DNA of 64,000 nucleotides, from contig NZ_JACDIJ010000001.1 in NCBI RefSeq assembly GCF_050937815.1, forward strand, positions 496,001 through 560,000, read 5' to 3'. The notes under the pieces are model-generated. The model was not told the origin of the DNA. It made no database searches and worked only from the letters and a program-made list of their open reading frames with translations. Both the position numbers and the translations under genes were made by a program. Numbering within the stretch: position 1 is the first letter of the stretch; each line of letters starts with the position of its first letter. Shown piece after piece: positions 8,337 to 15,629 of the stretch. This stretch comes from Treponema_C sp050937815 (GTDB taxonomy: Bacteria > Spirochaetota > Spirochaetia > Treponematales > Treponemataceae).

Positions 8337-10093
8337 AGCTTTCCTCCCCACAGTCTTTTATATACTTCCGAGTTTTCCAAGAGTTCGGTGTGGGTGCCTT
8401 GAGCGTGTACCCTGCCTTTTTCCATGACGATAATCGAATCGCTTTCTTTGACGGTGGAAAGGTTATGATCGATGGTGATGACGGTTTTGTTTTTACACAG
8501 CTCCCGTAACGAAAGTTGAAGCTGTCTGCGATTTTCAGCGTCGGTGTGGCTCACCGCTTCGTCCAAAATCAGTACGGGTGCATTCCGCAAGACGGCGCGG
8601 GCAATGATAATGCGCTGACGCTGCCCGCCTGAAAGTTTTGTTCCCTCGTTTCCCGCAAAAGAGTTCCAACCGTTTTCAAGCTTTTCGATAAACTCCGTGC
8701 ATTGCGCAAGGCGGGCGGCTTCTTTTACTTCCTTGTCGGAGGCGGCGGGGTTTCCCACGCGGATATTTTCCAAAATACTCATATTGAATAAAAAGGTGTC
8801 CTGCGTAACATAGTTGACGTGTTCCATTAATTGCGCAAGCGGTATATTCTTGTAATCGACACCGCCGATGGTAATGGAGCCGCTTGAAACGTCCCAAAAG
8901 CGGGCAATTAAATTGGCAATCGTGGACTTCCCCGAACCGGAATGCCCGACAATCGCCGTCTTTTTCCCTTCTTTAATGGTAAGCGACACGTTGTGCAGCA
9001 CGTTAGGCACACTGCGTTTATCCGCTTTGCAGTCATTATCGGCAGCCGTCATTTCATCATAAGAAAAACACACGGTATCAAAGACAATTTCATTATGAGC
9101 AATCTCCGGACAGGCGGCGGCTTCTTCCAATTCGGGGGCGGACAGTACTTCTTCAATCATTTTTTTGCCGTTTTTTATGTGATAGAAATTATCCATAAAC
9201 TCGGTAAACTTTAAAAGAGAAGAGCCTAAGCCCTCCGCAATGATAACGGCAAAAAGATAGAGCGGAGCGTCAATCGAACCGGAAGTAAAAAGCAGCCCGC
9301 CGACTGAAAGCACGCTCACCGTAATCGACGACAAAAGCACAAAGGCGGGGGAACTTACAAAATGCATTTTGTTGTACAGCCTTAAAGTCGAAACTTCGTA
9401 ACGGTCGATGGAATCTTCAAACCGAGAATATGCCTTTGCTTCGGTACCGAATATTTTAATTTCCTTATTGCCGCGGATATATTCGATAACCCTGCCGTTC
9501 ATGTTTTCGAGGGCGGCATAATAGGTGTTTACAAAATCGTTCATAATGCCGACATACATCGGAAGATACAAAAGCAGGGTTACGGCAGCCGGTACCAGCA
9601 CGGCAAGGGCAAGCCGCCAATCAGATGCAAAGAGGAGCGCGGTAATGCTCACGGGAATAAGTACGTTTGATGTCGTTTCAGGCAAGGCATGAGCCAGGGG
9701 AAACTCAAGGCGCTCGATACCGTCAATGAGCAGACTGTGAAAATACCCCGCCCCCTTGTTCCGCGTAAAGCCGAGCGGCATGCGTATCATCTTTTCGGTA
9801 ATTGCAAGTCTGATTTTTTCCAAAACGGAAAAAGCGGTTTTATGTGAAACCGCCGTCGATATGCTGTGCAGCACCGGCTGAGCGGCAAAAGCGGCAATGA
9901 TTACCGCTGCATACCCCGACACTTCGGCGATAGAAGTTTCGCCCTTTGCCAAGCGCATGAGGAGGCGGTGCACCGTGATATACGGAATCATACCGCAGCC
10001 TACCCCCAGTACCGCAAGTACCACCGACACCGCATACGCCGGCACATTCGGCACGATAAAATCTTTAAACCTTGTTTTTTGACCCTGTTTCAT
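8330..10093 (-). CDS. ABC exporter, fused permease and ATPase (first subunit)
   Basis: A 587-residue exporter half, first gene of the two-gene operon. Membrane domain at about residues 1-320; ATPase with Walker A GHSGSGKST, Q-loop VTQDTF, signature LSGGQRQR, Walker B VLILDE and switch histidine in TIDHNLS. Residues 310-345 contain a short polar insert (DEMTAADNDCKADKRS) before the ATPase strand. The ribosome binding site before ATG 10093 is weak. Both subunits keep complete ATPase motifs, so neither site looks degenerate. Confidence 0.85.
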   Translation of the reverse strand: MKQGQKTRFKDFIVPNVPAYAVSVVLAVLGVGCGMIPYITVHRLLMRLAKGETSIAEVSGYAAVIIAAFAAQPVLHSISTAVSHKTAFSVLEKIRLAITEKMIRMPLGFTRNKGAGYFHSLLIDGIERLEFPLAHALPETTSNVLIPVSITALLFASDWRLALAVLVPAAVTLLLYLPMYVGIMNDFVNTYYAALENMNGRVIEYIRGNKEIKIFGTEAKAYSRFEDSIDRYEVSTLRLYNKMHFVSSPAFVLLSSITVSVLSVGGLLFTSGSIDAPLYLFAVIIAEGLGSSLLKFTEFMDNFYHIKNGKKMIEEVLSAPELEEAAACPEIAHNEIVFDTVCFSYDEMTAADNDCKADKRSVPNVLHNVSLTIKEGKKTAIVGHSGSGKSTIANLIARFWDVSSGSITIGGVDYKNIPLAQLMEHVNYVTQDTFLFNMSILENIRVGNPAASDKEVKEAARLAQCTEFIEKLENGWNSFAGNEGTKLSGGQRQRIIIARAVLRNAPVLILDEAVSHTDAENRRQLQLSLRELCKNKTVITIDHNLSTVKESDSIIVMEKGRVHAQGTHTELLENSEVYKRLWGGKLC

Positions 10094-10241
10094 TGGAAGA
10101 TTTTACAATAGAGCTTCAGTTTTGTCTTAAAAAGCGATAAAAGATTGGCTTAAAGTGACAGGTTTTAGCCGGAAAAAGCAGCCGATAAAAAAATACCGCG
10201 GGGCAGCTTGACGATAGCATAAAATATATGCTCAAATAATA

Positions 10242-10270
10242 TTGAATCTATTGCAAATTTTACTTATTTT
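10242..10270 (+). promoter_or_regulatory. Possible sigma-70 promoter for the C25 lipoprotein
   Basis: TTGAAT (10242-10247) and TATTTT (10265-10270) are 17 bases apart, in the AT-rich gap of 235 bases between the divergent exporter and lipoprotein genes. The -10 box is a poor match; an alternative TTGACG lies at 10208. Nothing else was recognised in this gap. Confidence 0.3.
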
Positions 10271-10328
10271 ATAAGCAGCACAAAAAAGTGCGTAATGAAT
10301 AAAAATCAATTAGGAAAAGAAGCGGATT

Positions 10329-12497
10329 ATGAGTACATTAAGAGTTTCGATTTTCGTTTTATTGGCAGCCTTACTTTTTAGCTGCAACAATCCTGTAATA
10401 CCGGTACAGCCTTCTACAGGCAACACTGCCGAAAATAAGCCCGGCCCCAAAGAACCGCAAGAAACTCCTCAGCCGCAGGGTAAAGAAGATACGGTACCCG
10501 ATACGGTGAACCCCATAAAGCCCAATGATGTAAGGCAAGGGATTTCGCACCTTGTTATTGTATCCGCCCCGCTTTTTACGGACTCCCCTATTTTAAAAAC
10601 ATACAGAGAGCATAAAATAAAGCAAGGCCATGAAGTAACTCTTATAGCTGCCGAGGGAAAGAGTGCGGAAGCAATCCGGCAAGAATTAAAAACCTTTTAC
10701 AAAACGCTTAACGGAAAGATGATGGCGGTATTACTGGTAGGAGACCATATTTCATCCCATACCTCCGGTACTGCGGGATATGTGCCGGCATTTGAAAGCA
10801 CTGTGTATAAAAAGAAGCACCCCACCGATTACTATTACGGTGAATACGACGGAAACTACGGCAGCTATGACGGCAAAACAGGTGAGTATAACGACGCATG
10901 GCTTCAAGAAGCTCCGGTCGGGAGGTTTTGCGTATCGACTCTCGAAGAGCTTCAAGCATGTATAGATAAAACAATGTACATGGAAGAAAAAATAAGGGAA
11001 GGAGAAGCGTCGGTTACACGTGTTATCCGCACTTCCGATAATGTAAACGGAGTTCAAACAGGAACTATCGGAAACTACTTATCTTCCTATCCCGAATTAA
11101 CGGTAGAGCCGGTATCGATTCATTTCCCGAATCGGGTAAGCGCACGCATTAACGAAGGGGCCGGTTTTGTTGTGTACACGGGACACGGTTTAAGGGACAG
11201 CTGGCTGGGTAAGTTTACAACCGCTCATGCAGGCAATTTAACCAATAAAGTCTATCCTATCGTTATTGCTTCTACCTGCCTTTCAGGTTCATATCAATAC
11301 TATTCACTCGGCGAAGCTTTTATGAATAAAGATAGCGGCGGAGCCGTTGCCTATATCGGAGCTTCGGCGGAATCCTATGCCGACTATAACATAGTAATGA
11401 CGTGCGGAAATAAAGACAGCTTCAATACGGAGAAGCCGGGAATAGTAGGCTCTCTTTATTACAGTGCAGACACGGATAAAGCATATCGCTCACGTACCAT
11501 CGGGAAAGCCTTACAGGCAGGGCACCGTGCAATGTACCGTTTCGGTCACGGCTCCGCTTCCAACAGTGTCGGCGATAAAACAAAATATTCCGTAGAAATC
11601 TACAATCTTTTAGGCGACCCCACCTATATGCCCTATACACAAACACCGAAAGCACTCACATTTACGTTTGAAAATGATAAGGGCATTGAAGCGGGACGCA
11701 ATTTTGTAGTGCAAACCGCCCCCGAAGCGCAAATCGCCGTTACACGAAAAACAGCGGAGGGAATAAAAATCATCGCGGCAGGTTATGCAAACGAAGACGG
11801 TAAAGCGGTGCTGCCCATTCCCGATACCGTTGAGGCAGGCGATGCCGATTTATATGCAATAGCTTCGAATTATATCGGCAGTTCGCAAAAAATAAAAATA
11901 CGGGAAAATTCGGGAATAAAAGGCAGCATTGCGGCACTAAAGCGCATTAGCGTCGGTAATAAGTCTATTGATGTAACCGAGGATAAAAGTGCATATTCGG
12001 TATCGGTCGCCTATGAAGAAAATCCTGTAAAAGTGTCGGCGGAAACAATCGATCCTGCCGCACGTGTTAGCGGTGAAGGAACATATCATCTTAATGCCGG
12101 CTTAAATACGCTTAAAATCACGGTAACGGCGGAAGACGGTGTTACCGTAAACCGGTATACCCTTACAATGGAGCGTAAAGAAACAACCAAAAGTAAGGAC
12201 GCAAGTTTGAAATCGGTAAGGGTAACCGTTAATGGGGAAGAAAAGGTACTGGAGCCTTCAGCCGAATCTTCATACCTTTACGACATTCAAATTGCCCCGG
12301 ATGTAAAGCGTATACACGTAAAAGCCGTTCCTACAAGCAGTACGGCTTCATGCAAAATCGAAGGTGATGATGTAGATATTCCTATCGTTGAAGGGTATCC
12401 GTATTACTATCCGATATCCGTCTACGTTACTCCCGAATTCAGCGAAGCGGGTACAAAAACATATACGATACGGGTGTATAAAACGGATGCAAGATGA
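10329..12497 (+). CDS. Gingipain-like C25 cysteine peptidase lipoprotein with cadherin-like tail
   Basis: A 722-residue exported lipoprotein. The signal peptide ends in a lipobox-like LLFSC (Cys19). A proline/glutamate-rich linker (about 20-75) precedes a caspase-fold C25 peptidase domain (about 80-440). The expected dyad is visible: His286 in YTGHG and Cys317 in ASTCLSG, followed by GAVAYIGASAESY, all typical of gingipains. The C terminus (about 535-722) holds two repeats of the cadherin-like beta-sandwich type, each with a DxxxYxVSV or YLYDIQI strand pattern. No por-type C-terminal secretion signal is obvious. It is a monocistronic gene followed by two hairpin repeats. Likely role: surface or periplasmic proteolysis, possibly of host proteins; a calpain-like or activation function is possible. 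Confidence 0.82.
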   Translation: MSTLRVSIFVLLAALLFSCNNPVIPVQPSTGNTAENKPGPKEPQETPQPQGKEDTVPDTVNPIKPNDVRQGISHLVIVSAPLFTDSPILKTYREHKIKQGHEVTLIAAEGKSAEAIRQELKTFYKTLNGKMMAVLLVGDHISSHTSGTAGYVPAFESTVYKKKHPTDYYYGEYDGNYGSYDGKTGEYNDAWLQEAPVGRFCVSTLEELQACIDKTMYMEEKIREGEASVTRVIRTSDNVNGVQTGTIGNYLSSYPELTVEPVSIHFPNRVSARINEGAGFVVYTGHGLRDSWLGKFTTAHAGNLTNKVYPIVIASTCLSGSYQYYSLGEAFMNKDSGGAVAYIGASAESYADYNIVMTCGNKDSFNTEKPGIVGSLYYSADTDKAYRSRTIGKALQAGHRAMYRFGHGSASNSVGDKTKYSVEIYNLLGDPTYMPYTQTPKALTFTFENDKGIEAGRNFVVQTAPEAQIAVTRKTAEGIKIIAAGYANEDGKAVLPIPDTVEAGDADLYAIASNYIGSSQKIKIRENSGIKGSIAALKRISVGNKSIDVTEDKSAYSVSVAYEENPVKVSAETIDPAARVSGEGTYHLNAGLNTLKITVTAEDGVTVNRYTLTMERKETTKSKDASLKSVRVTVNGEEKVLEPSAESSYLYDIQIAPDVKRIHVKAVPTSSTASCKIEGDDVDIPIVEGYPYYYPISVYVTPEFSEAGTKTYTIRVYKTDAR

Positions 12498-12544
12498 GAA
12501 AACGGAAAGGTATATTGACGCTATGTGAGCCGCACGCTTGCACC

Positions 12545-12632
12545 CGTACACGGATGTATGCTAAAGCTTTAGGTAACCAGTTTTACGCAAAGCGTAAAAC
12601 TGGAGTTAAAGAGCGGACAGGATGTCCCCTTT
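12545..12632 (+). repeat. Three-hairpin repeat module (copy A)
   Basis: Three stems in order: CGTACA-CGGA-TGTATG (12545-12560); CCAGTTTTACGC-AAA-GCGTAAAACTGG as a perfect 12-bp stem (12577-12603); and GGAC-AGGAT-GTCC (12615-12627) flanked by AAAG/CTTT. AGCTTTAGGTAAC links the first two stems. The first hairpin contains GTACACGGATGT and the third GGACAGGATGT, both close to the CsrA SELEX consensus with GGA in the loop. It lies in the 3' region of the C25 lipoprotein transcript. Confidence 0.7.
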
Positions 12633-12662
12633 GCAACCCGTATTCCCCATAGCTTTTACAAC

Positions 12663-12751
12663 CTGCACACGGATGTGCAGAAAAGCTTTAGGTAACAAGT
12701 TTTGCGAAGCAAAACTTAAGTTAAAAAGGGAACAGGACGTTCCCTTTTTAA
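12663..12751 (+). repeat. Three-hairpin repeat module (copy B)
   Basis: Second unit, 60 bases after copy A, with the same plan: CTGCACA-CGGA-TGTGCAG (12663-12680, perfect), the linker AGCTTTAGGTAAC, AAGTTTTGC-GAA-GCAAAACTT (12697-12717, perfect), and a third perfect 13-bp stem around loop AGGAC (12721-12751). Stem sequences differ from copy A although loops and linker agree. The stretch 12752-12853 holds nothing else I recognise. Confidence 0.72.
12721..12751. terminator. Bidirectional Rho-independent terminator within repeat B
   Basis: TTAAAAAGGGAAC (12721-12733) pairs perfectly with GTTCCCTTTTTAA (12739-12751) around loop AGGAC. GC-rich core plus T5 on one strand and A5 on the other fits a terminator for the rightward lipoprotein gene and the leftward nuclease gene. 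Confidence 0.65.
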
Positions 12752-12853
12752 ACATTATATCCGATTTCTCCTAAAAAAACAACTTTTCGGGAAAGTTTTT
12801 GTAATTTGTTTTAAGGGAGGGAAAAATGCCGAAAGGACGAATTTTGTACTTTG

Positions 12854-13714
12854 CTACAGTTCGGCTATTTCCGCTTCCGAAAGCCCGGTAACCTGTATTA
12901 TTTTTTGACTGGAATCTCCGAGCTGCTTTAATATGCGTGCCGTTTCAAGCGCTTTTTGCCGGGCGCCTTCCTCTAAAGCTATTTCACGTTCTTCTTCTCT
13001 TTGAACCGCTATATCGGTTGCGTAATCGTATTCCGCCAATAACATATTCATTACCTCCCGCGATTTGCGTTCCAAGTACTCTTTAAGTATATCATTATTT
13101 ATACATTCCTGTACAGCTTTTTCAAAGCCTTTTTCCCTGTCAAGCTTGAGGTGTTTTCGCACTGTGTCTACAAATAAACTGTACTGGGCAAGCGGTTTGC
13201 ACTGCTCAAGAATTGTATGTGCTTTATCCTGATTGATATTCACCACTTCGACAATGAGTTCAAGGTTCGGTTGTGAGCCGGCCGTCATAAAAGCGTCGGA
13301 AAGTTTTAGCGTTTTATATTCCGGAAAATCTTCTTCACCGTTGTAAAAGACATAGAACTCGGGAGTAGGAATTTTAACCAAACGGCGCAAATACTTATCG
13401 CGCGGATTTTGTATCTGCTCATACAAGCGTACTACATACTCCAAAAAACGGAACGGCATATTCAAGTTGACGGTCGATTGATGTTCCGCAAGTACAATGA
13501 TTTTATTATCTACAAGGAAAGACACATCGTTGTAAAAGTTCATATACAGGATTTGCTCCAGTCTGATGTGACGCAGCTCACAGTCAAGCGGCAGCTGTGT
13601 TCCGTGCAATGCGTTGTATAAACTGATAAAGTTTGCTTTTGCCGACTTGTCCGCCCCGAAAAAGTCGGCAAACACCGAGTCCTTATAGGTTCGTTTGGGC
13701 TTAGCCTTTGTCAT
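12854..13714 (-). CDS. Rpn-family PD-(D/E)XK nuclease (recombination-promoting nuclease/putative transposase family)
   Basis: A 286-residue member of the Rpn/PDDEXK transposase-like family common in spirochaetes. The N-terminal start RTYKDSVFADFFG is the family hallmark. The nuclease core NDVSFLVDNK then VLAEHQS (about residues 62-80) supplies the D-(E)xQ type active site. The C-terminal third is charged and coiled (REEEREIALEEGARQK) and closes with the short motif LSEAEIAEL. These proteins are DNA endonucleases that promote RecA-independent recombination in E. coli; the role here is inferred. A perfect palindrome covers its ribosome binding site. Confidence 0.82.
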   Translation of the reverse strand: MTKAKPKRTYKDSVFADFFGADKSAKANFISLYNALHGTQLPLDCELRHIRLEQILYMNFYNDVSFLVDNKIIVLAEHQSTVNLNMPFRFLEYVVRLYEQIQNPRDKYLRRLVKIPTPEFYVFYNGEEDFPEYKTLKLSDAFMTAGSQPNLELIVEVVNINQDKAHTILEQCKPLAQYSLFVDTVRKHLKLDREKGFEKAVQECINNDILKEYLERKSREVMNMLLAEYDYATDIAVQREEEREIALEEGARQKALETARILKQLGDSSQKIIQVTGLSEAEIAEL

Positions 13715-13721
13715 ACTTCAC

Positions 13722-13745
13722 CTCCACCTATATATATAGGTGGAG
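13722..13745 (-). promoter_or_regulatory. Perfect 24-bp palindrome overlapping the rpn ribosome binding site
   Basis: CTCCACCTATAT followed by ATATAGGTGGAG is an uninterrupted palindrome seven bases upstream of the Rpn start codon (13714). On the minus strand its distal arm supplies GGTGGAGG, the Shine-Dalgarno. As RNA it could hide the binding site; as DNA it could be an operator. Confidence 0.6.
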
Positions 13746-13767
13746 AATGACAAAAAAAACAGACTTT

Positions 13768-14649
13768 TTACGGAAAAAAGCGGAATAATTTTACTAAAAT
13801 TGAAGCGGGAACAGAGGGAAGCTGTTCTTCTATGAAGCGGATTATTTCTTCTTTTGATGTGTGTTCGGTAAGCCTGAAAGCGGCTTCAACATTTTCTCCG
13901 ATAGATACGGGACCGTAAGCGGCGCCCCCGGCGGCAAACACCTTTCCCGCGGCAAGGCCCCCGAATGCGCCCATGCCCAAGGCACAGCCGCCGAAAGCGA
14001 TACCGCCTATCGAAAGACCGCCCAAGCTGACGCCTCCTACAGCCACACCGCCGAGGGCAAGCAGCAATCCGATTGAAAGGCCGCCGAAGGAAAAGAGTCC
14101 CAATGAAATGCCTCCCAGCGCGACAAGGCCGAATGCAATATTCCCGATTGCAATAATCCCGCGGGCACATTGGGCGCCGTCTCCCGTGTGTATGTGCACA
14201 AGGGGAAGGTTTCCTATTTTAATTTTACTGACGTACTCGTATTCGTTTTTCAGGTAGACAGTAGAGCCGCTTCCGACCTTTAAGGTTTTTCCGCCGCTTA
14301 CAATATTGATTGTGCCGGATACCGCCTCAGCGGCGGAAGACGATTCCGTGCCGGCTTTCGCACCCTCCGTAAAAAAATACGCTTTACCGTCTCCGCCACG
14401 GCGGCCGCCCCGGCGCTCAGGATAAAAAGCCTTGTTTTTTCCCTTAAAAGAAGGACGTACCAAGGCGTCAAGACTTATGCCGAATTCGTCGGCAATCGCG
14501 ATAAGTTTGGGAATGTCGGGCATATTGATTCCGGCTTCCCATTTACTTACCGCTTGACGCGACACATCCAAGATTTCGGCAAGCTCTTCTTGCGAAAGAG
14601 CCCGTTGTTTGCGTAATTGTATAAGATTTTGTGCAAAGTTCATGTTCAC
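13768..14649 (-). CDS. XRE-family regulator with glycine-rich repetitive tail
   Basis: A 293-residue protein. Residues 3-62 form a classical XRE helix-turn-helix (LSQEELAEILDVSRQAVSKWE, read as two adjacent helices). After a basic, glycine-rich linker (about 75-95) a central strand-rich part contains VSGGKTLKVGSGSTVYLK. Residues about 165-255 are an unusual run of short GG-x-S/A-x-G repeats (GGLSIG, GGVAVGGVSLGG, GGIAFGG), uncharged and aliphatic. This looks like a membrane-embedded or beta-solenoid segment rather than a soluble effector domain. A charged 35-residue end follows. A GAGGTG site fixes ATG 14649. It could be a membrane-tethered regulator; targets unknown. Confidence 0.72.
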   Translation of the reverse strand: MNMNFAQNLIQLRKQRALSQEELAEILDVSRQAVSKWEAGINMPDIPKLIAIADEFGISLDALVRPSFKGKNKAFYPERRGGRRGGDGKAYFFTEGAKAGTESSSAAEAVSGTINIVSGGKTLKVGSGSTVYLKNEYEYVSKIKIGNLPLVHIHTGDGAQCARGIIAIGNIAFGLVALGGISLGLFSFGGLSIGLLLALGGVAVGGVSLGGLSIGGIAFGGCALGMGAFGGLAAGKVFAAGGAAYGPVSIGENVEAAFRLTEHTSKEEIIRFIEEQLPSVPASILVKLFRFFP

Positions 14650-14752
14650 CTCGTCTTTTAATCTTATACGCTTTTACGCTTTTGCACTACCAACTTAGCG
14701 GAGCAAATGCGCAACTTGGGGTTGCATAAGTGTAGATAAATACGGTAAAAAA

Positions 14753-15571
14753 CTAAAATTCCTCAGGCTTATTAAAATGTCCGCCGTGTATTATTTGTGC
14801 AAGATTATATACGGAATTAAAAAGCTCCGGCTGTACGACAATCCCTTTCTCTACTTCAAAACTGCCGGTTTCGCGCAAAAACATATTTCTACGGGTATCG
14901 GTAATTGCACGCACAGCCGAAGTAAACGGAACAAAGGCTGAAGATACAACCGTTTGAAAGGATTGACAAAAACGGTCAATATATTCTTTTTCCGCAGCGG
15001 AAACATCATAGACTTCATTGCTTTTTTCATTGGCTGAGTATCCGTTGATACAAAGGCGGCAGTCATTTTTATTCATTACGATTTCATTGCTATCGCGGAA
15101 AAAACTTTCTGCAGAAAAATCGAAAAAACAGGGACGAACAGGTCGCACAATAAGGTCTGAAGCATTATACAAATGTAAAGCCGAAACATCGTATCCGGAT
15201 TGCAAATCCATAAAAACAAAATCGTATTGACCGTTTAATTCGGCAAGCATGCCGGTTAAATGCTGTAACGGCAAATTACGTAATTCAACCGAATTGAACG
15301 GCGCAGGAATTATATCAACATGAAATTTATCGGTCAACAAAATATAATCGTCAAGTTTGTTATCCGGTTTGCTTAAGGCAAGACCGATATTTTTATAACC
15401 GACTGCTTGTTCTGTTTCAGCATTAAGATAATAAAAACTTACGGATTTATTCATCGTTATATCTATAACCAAAACACGAAAACCCGCGGCACTCAAACAA
15501 TTTGCCGTCATAATAAGCAAAGAACTTTTACCCGTGCCGCCGTTCATACTTGCAAAACCGATACGTTTCAT
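14753..15571 (-). CDS. ParA/MinD-family ATPase, orphan
   Basis: A 272-residue P-loop ATPase with deviant Walker A NGGTGKSS at residues 11-18, switch I-like DITMNKSVSF and Walker B-like FVFMDLQSG. There is no ParB, MinC/MinE or plasmid replication gene beside it, so partition of a replicon is unlikely; such orphans often position protein clusters or flagella or act on cell surface machinery. The gene is AGGAAG-preceded and ends 103 bases before the XRE gene start. The signature lysine (K in NGGTGKS) is present, but the upstream KGG lysine of standard ParA is replaced by Asn. Function unresolved. Confidence 0.72.
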   Translation of the reverse strand: MKRIGFASMNGGTGKSSLLIMTANCLSAAGFRVLVIDITMNKSVSFYYLNAETEQAVGYKNIGLALSKPDNKLDDYILLTDKFHVDIIPAPFNSVELRNLPLQHLTGMLAELNGQYDFVFMDLQSGYDVSALHLYNASDLIVRPVRPCFFDFSAESFFRDSNEIVMNKNDCRLCINGYSANEKSNEVYDVSAAEKEYIDRFCQSFQTVVSSAFVPFTSAVRAITDTRRNMFLRETGSFEVEKGIVVQPELFNSVYNLAQIIHGGHFNKPEEF

Positions 15572-15629
15572 AATTCTTCCTGTATTTTTATCTCCCGCTG
15601 TAATATTCTACAACAGGATTATAAAAGCA

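Noticed and set aside
12545..12751. Integron attC sites, since some treponemes carry chromosomal integrons
   Set aside because: No row of small cassettes, no integrase and no consistent GTTRRRY/RYYYAAC pair; three-hairpin order does not fit attC.
14753..15571. Plasmid or integrated-element partition locus
   Set aside because: The ParA-like gene has no ParB partner, centromere repeats, integrase or attachment sites nearby.
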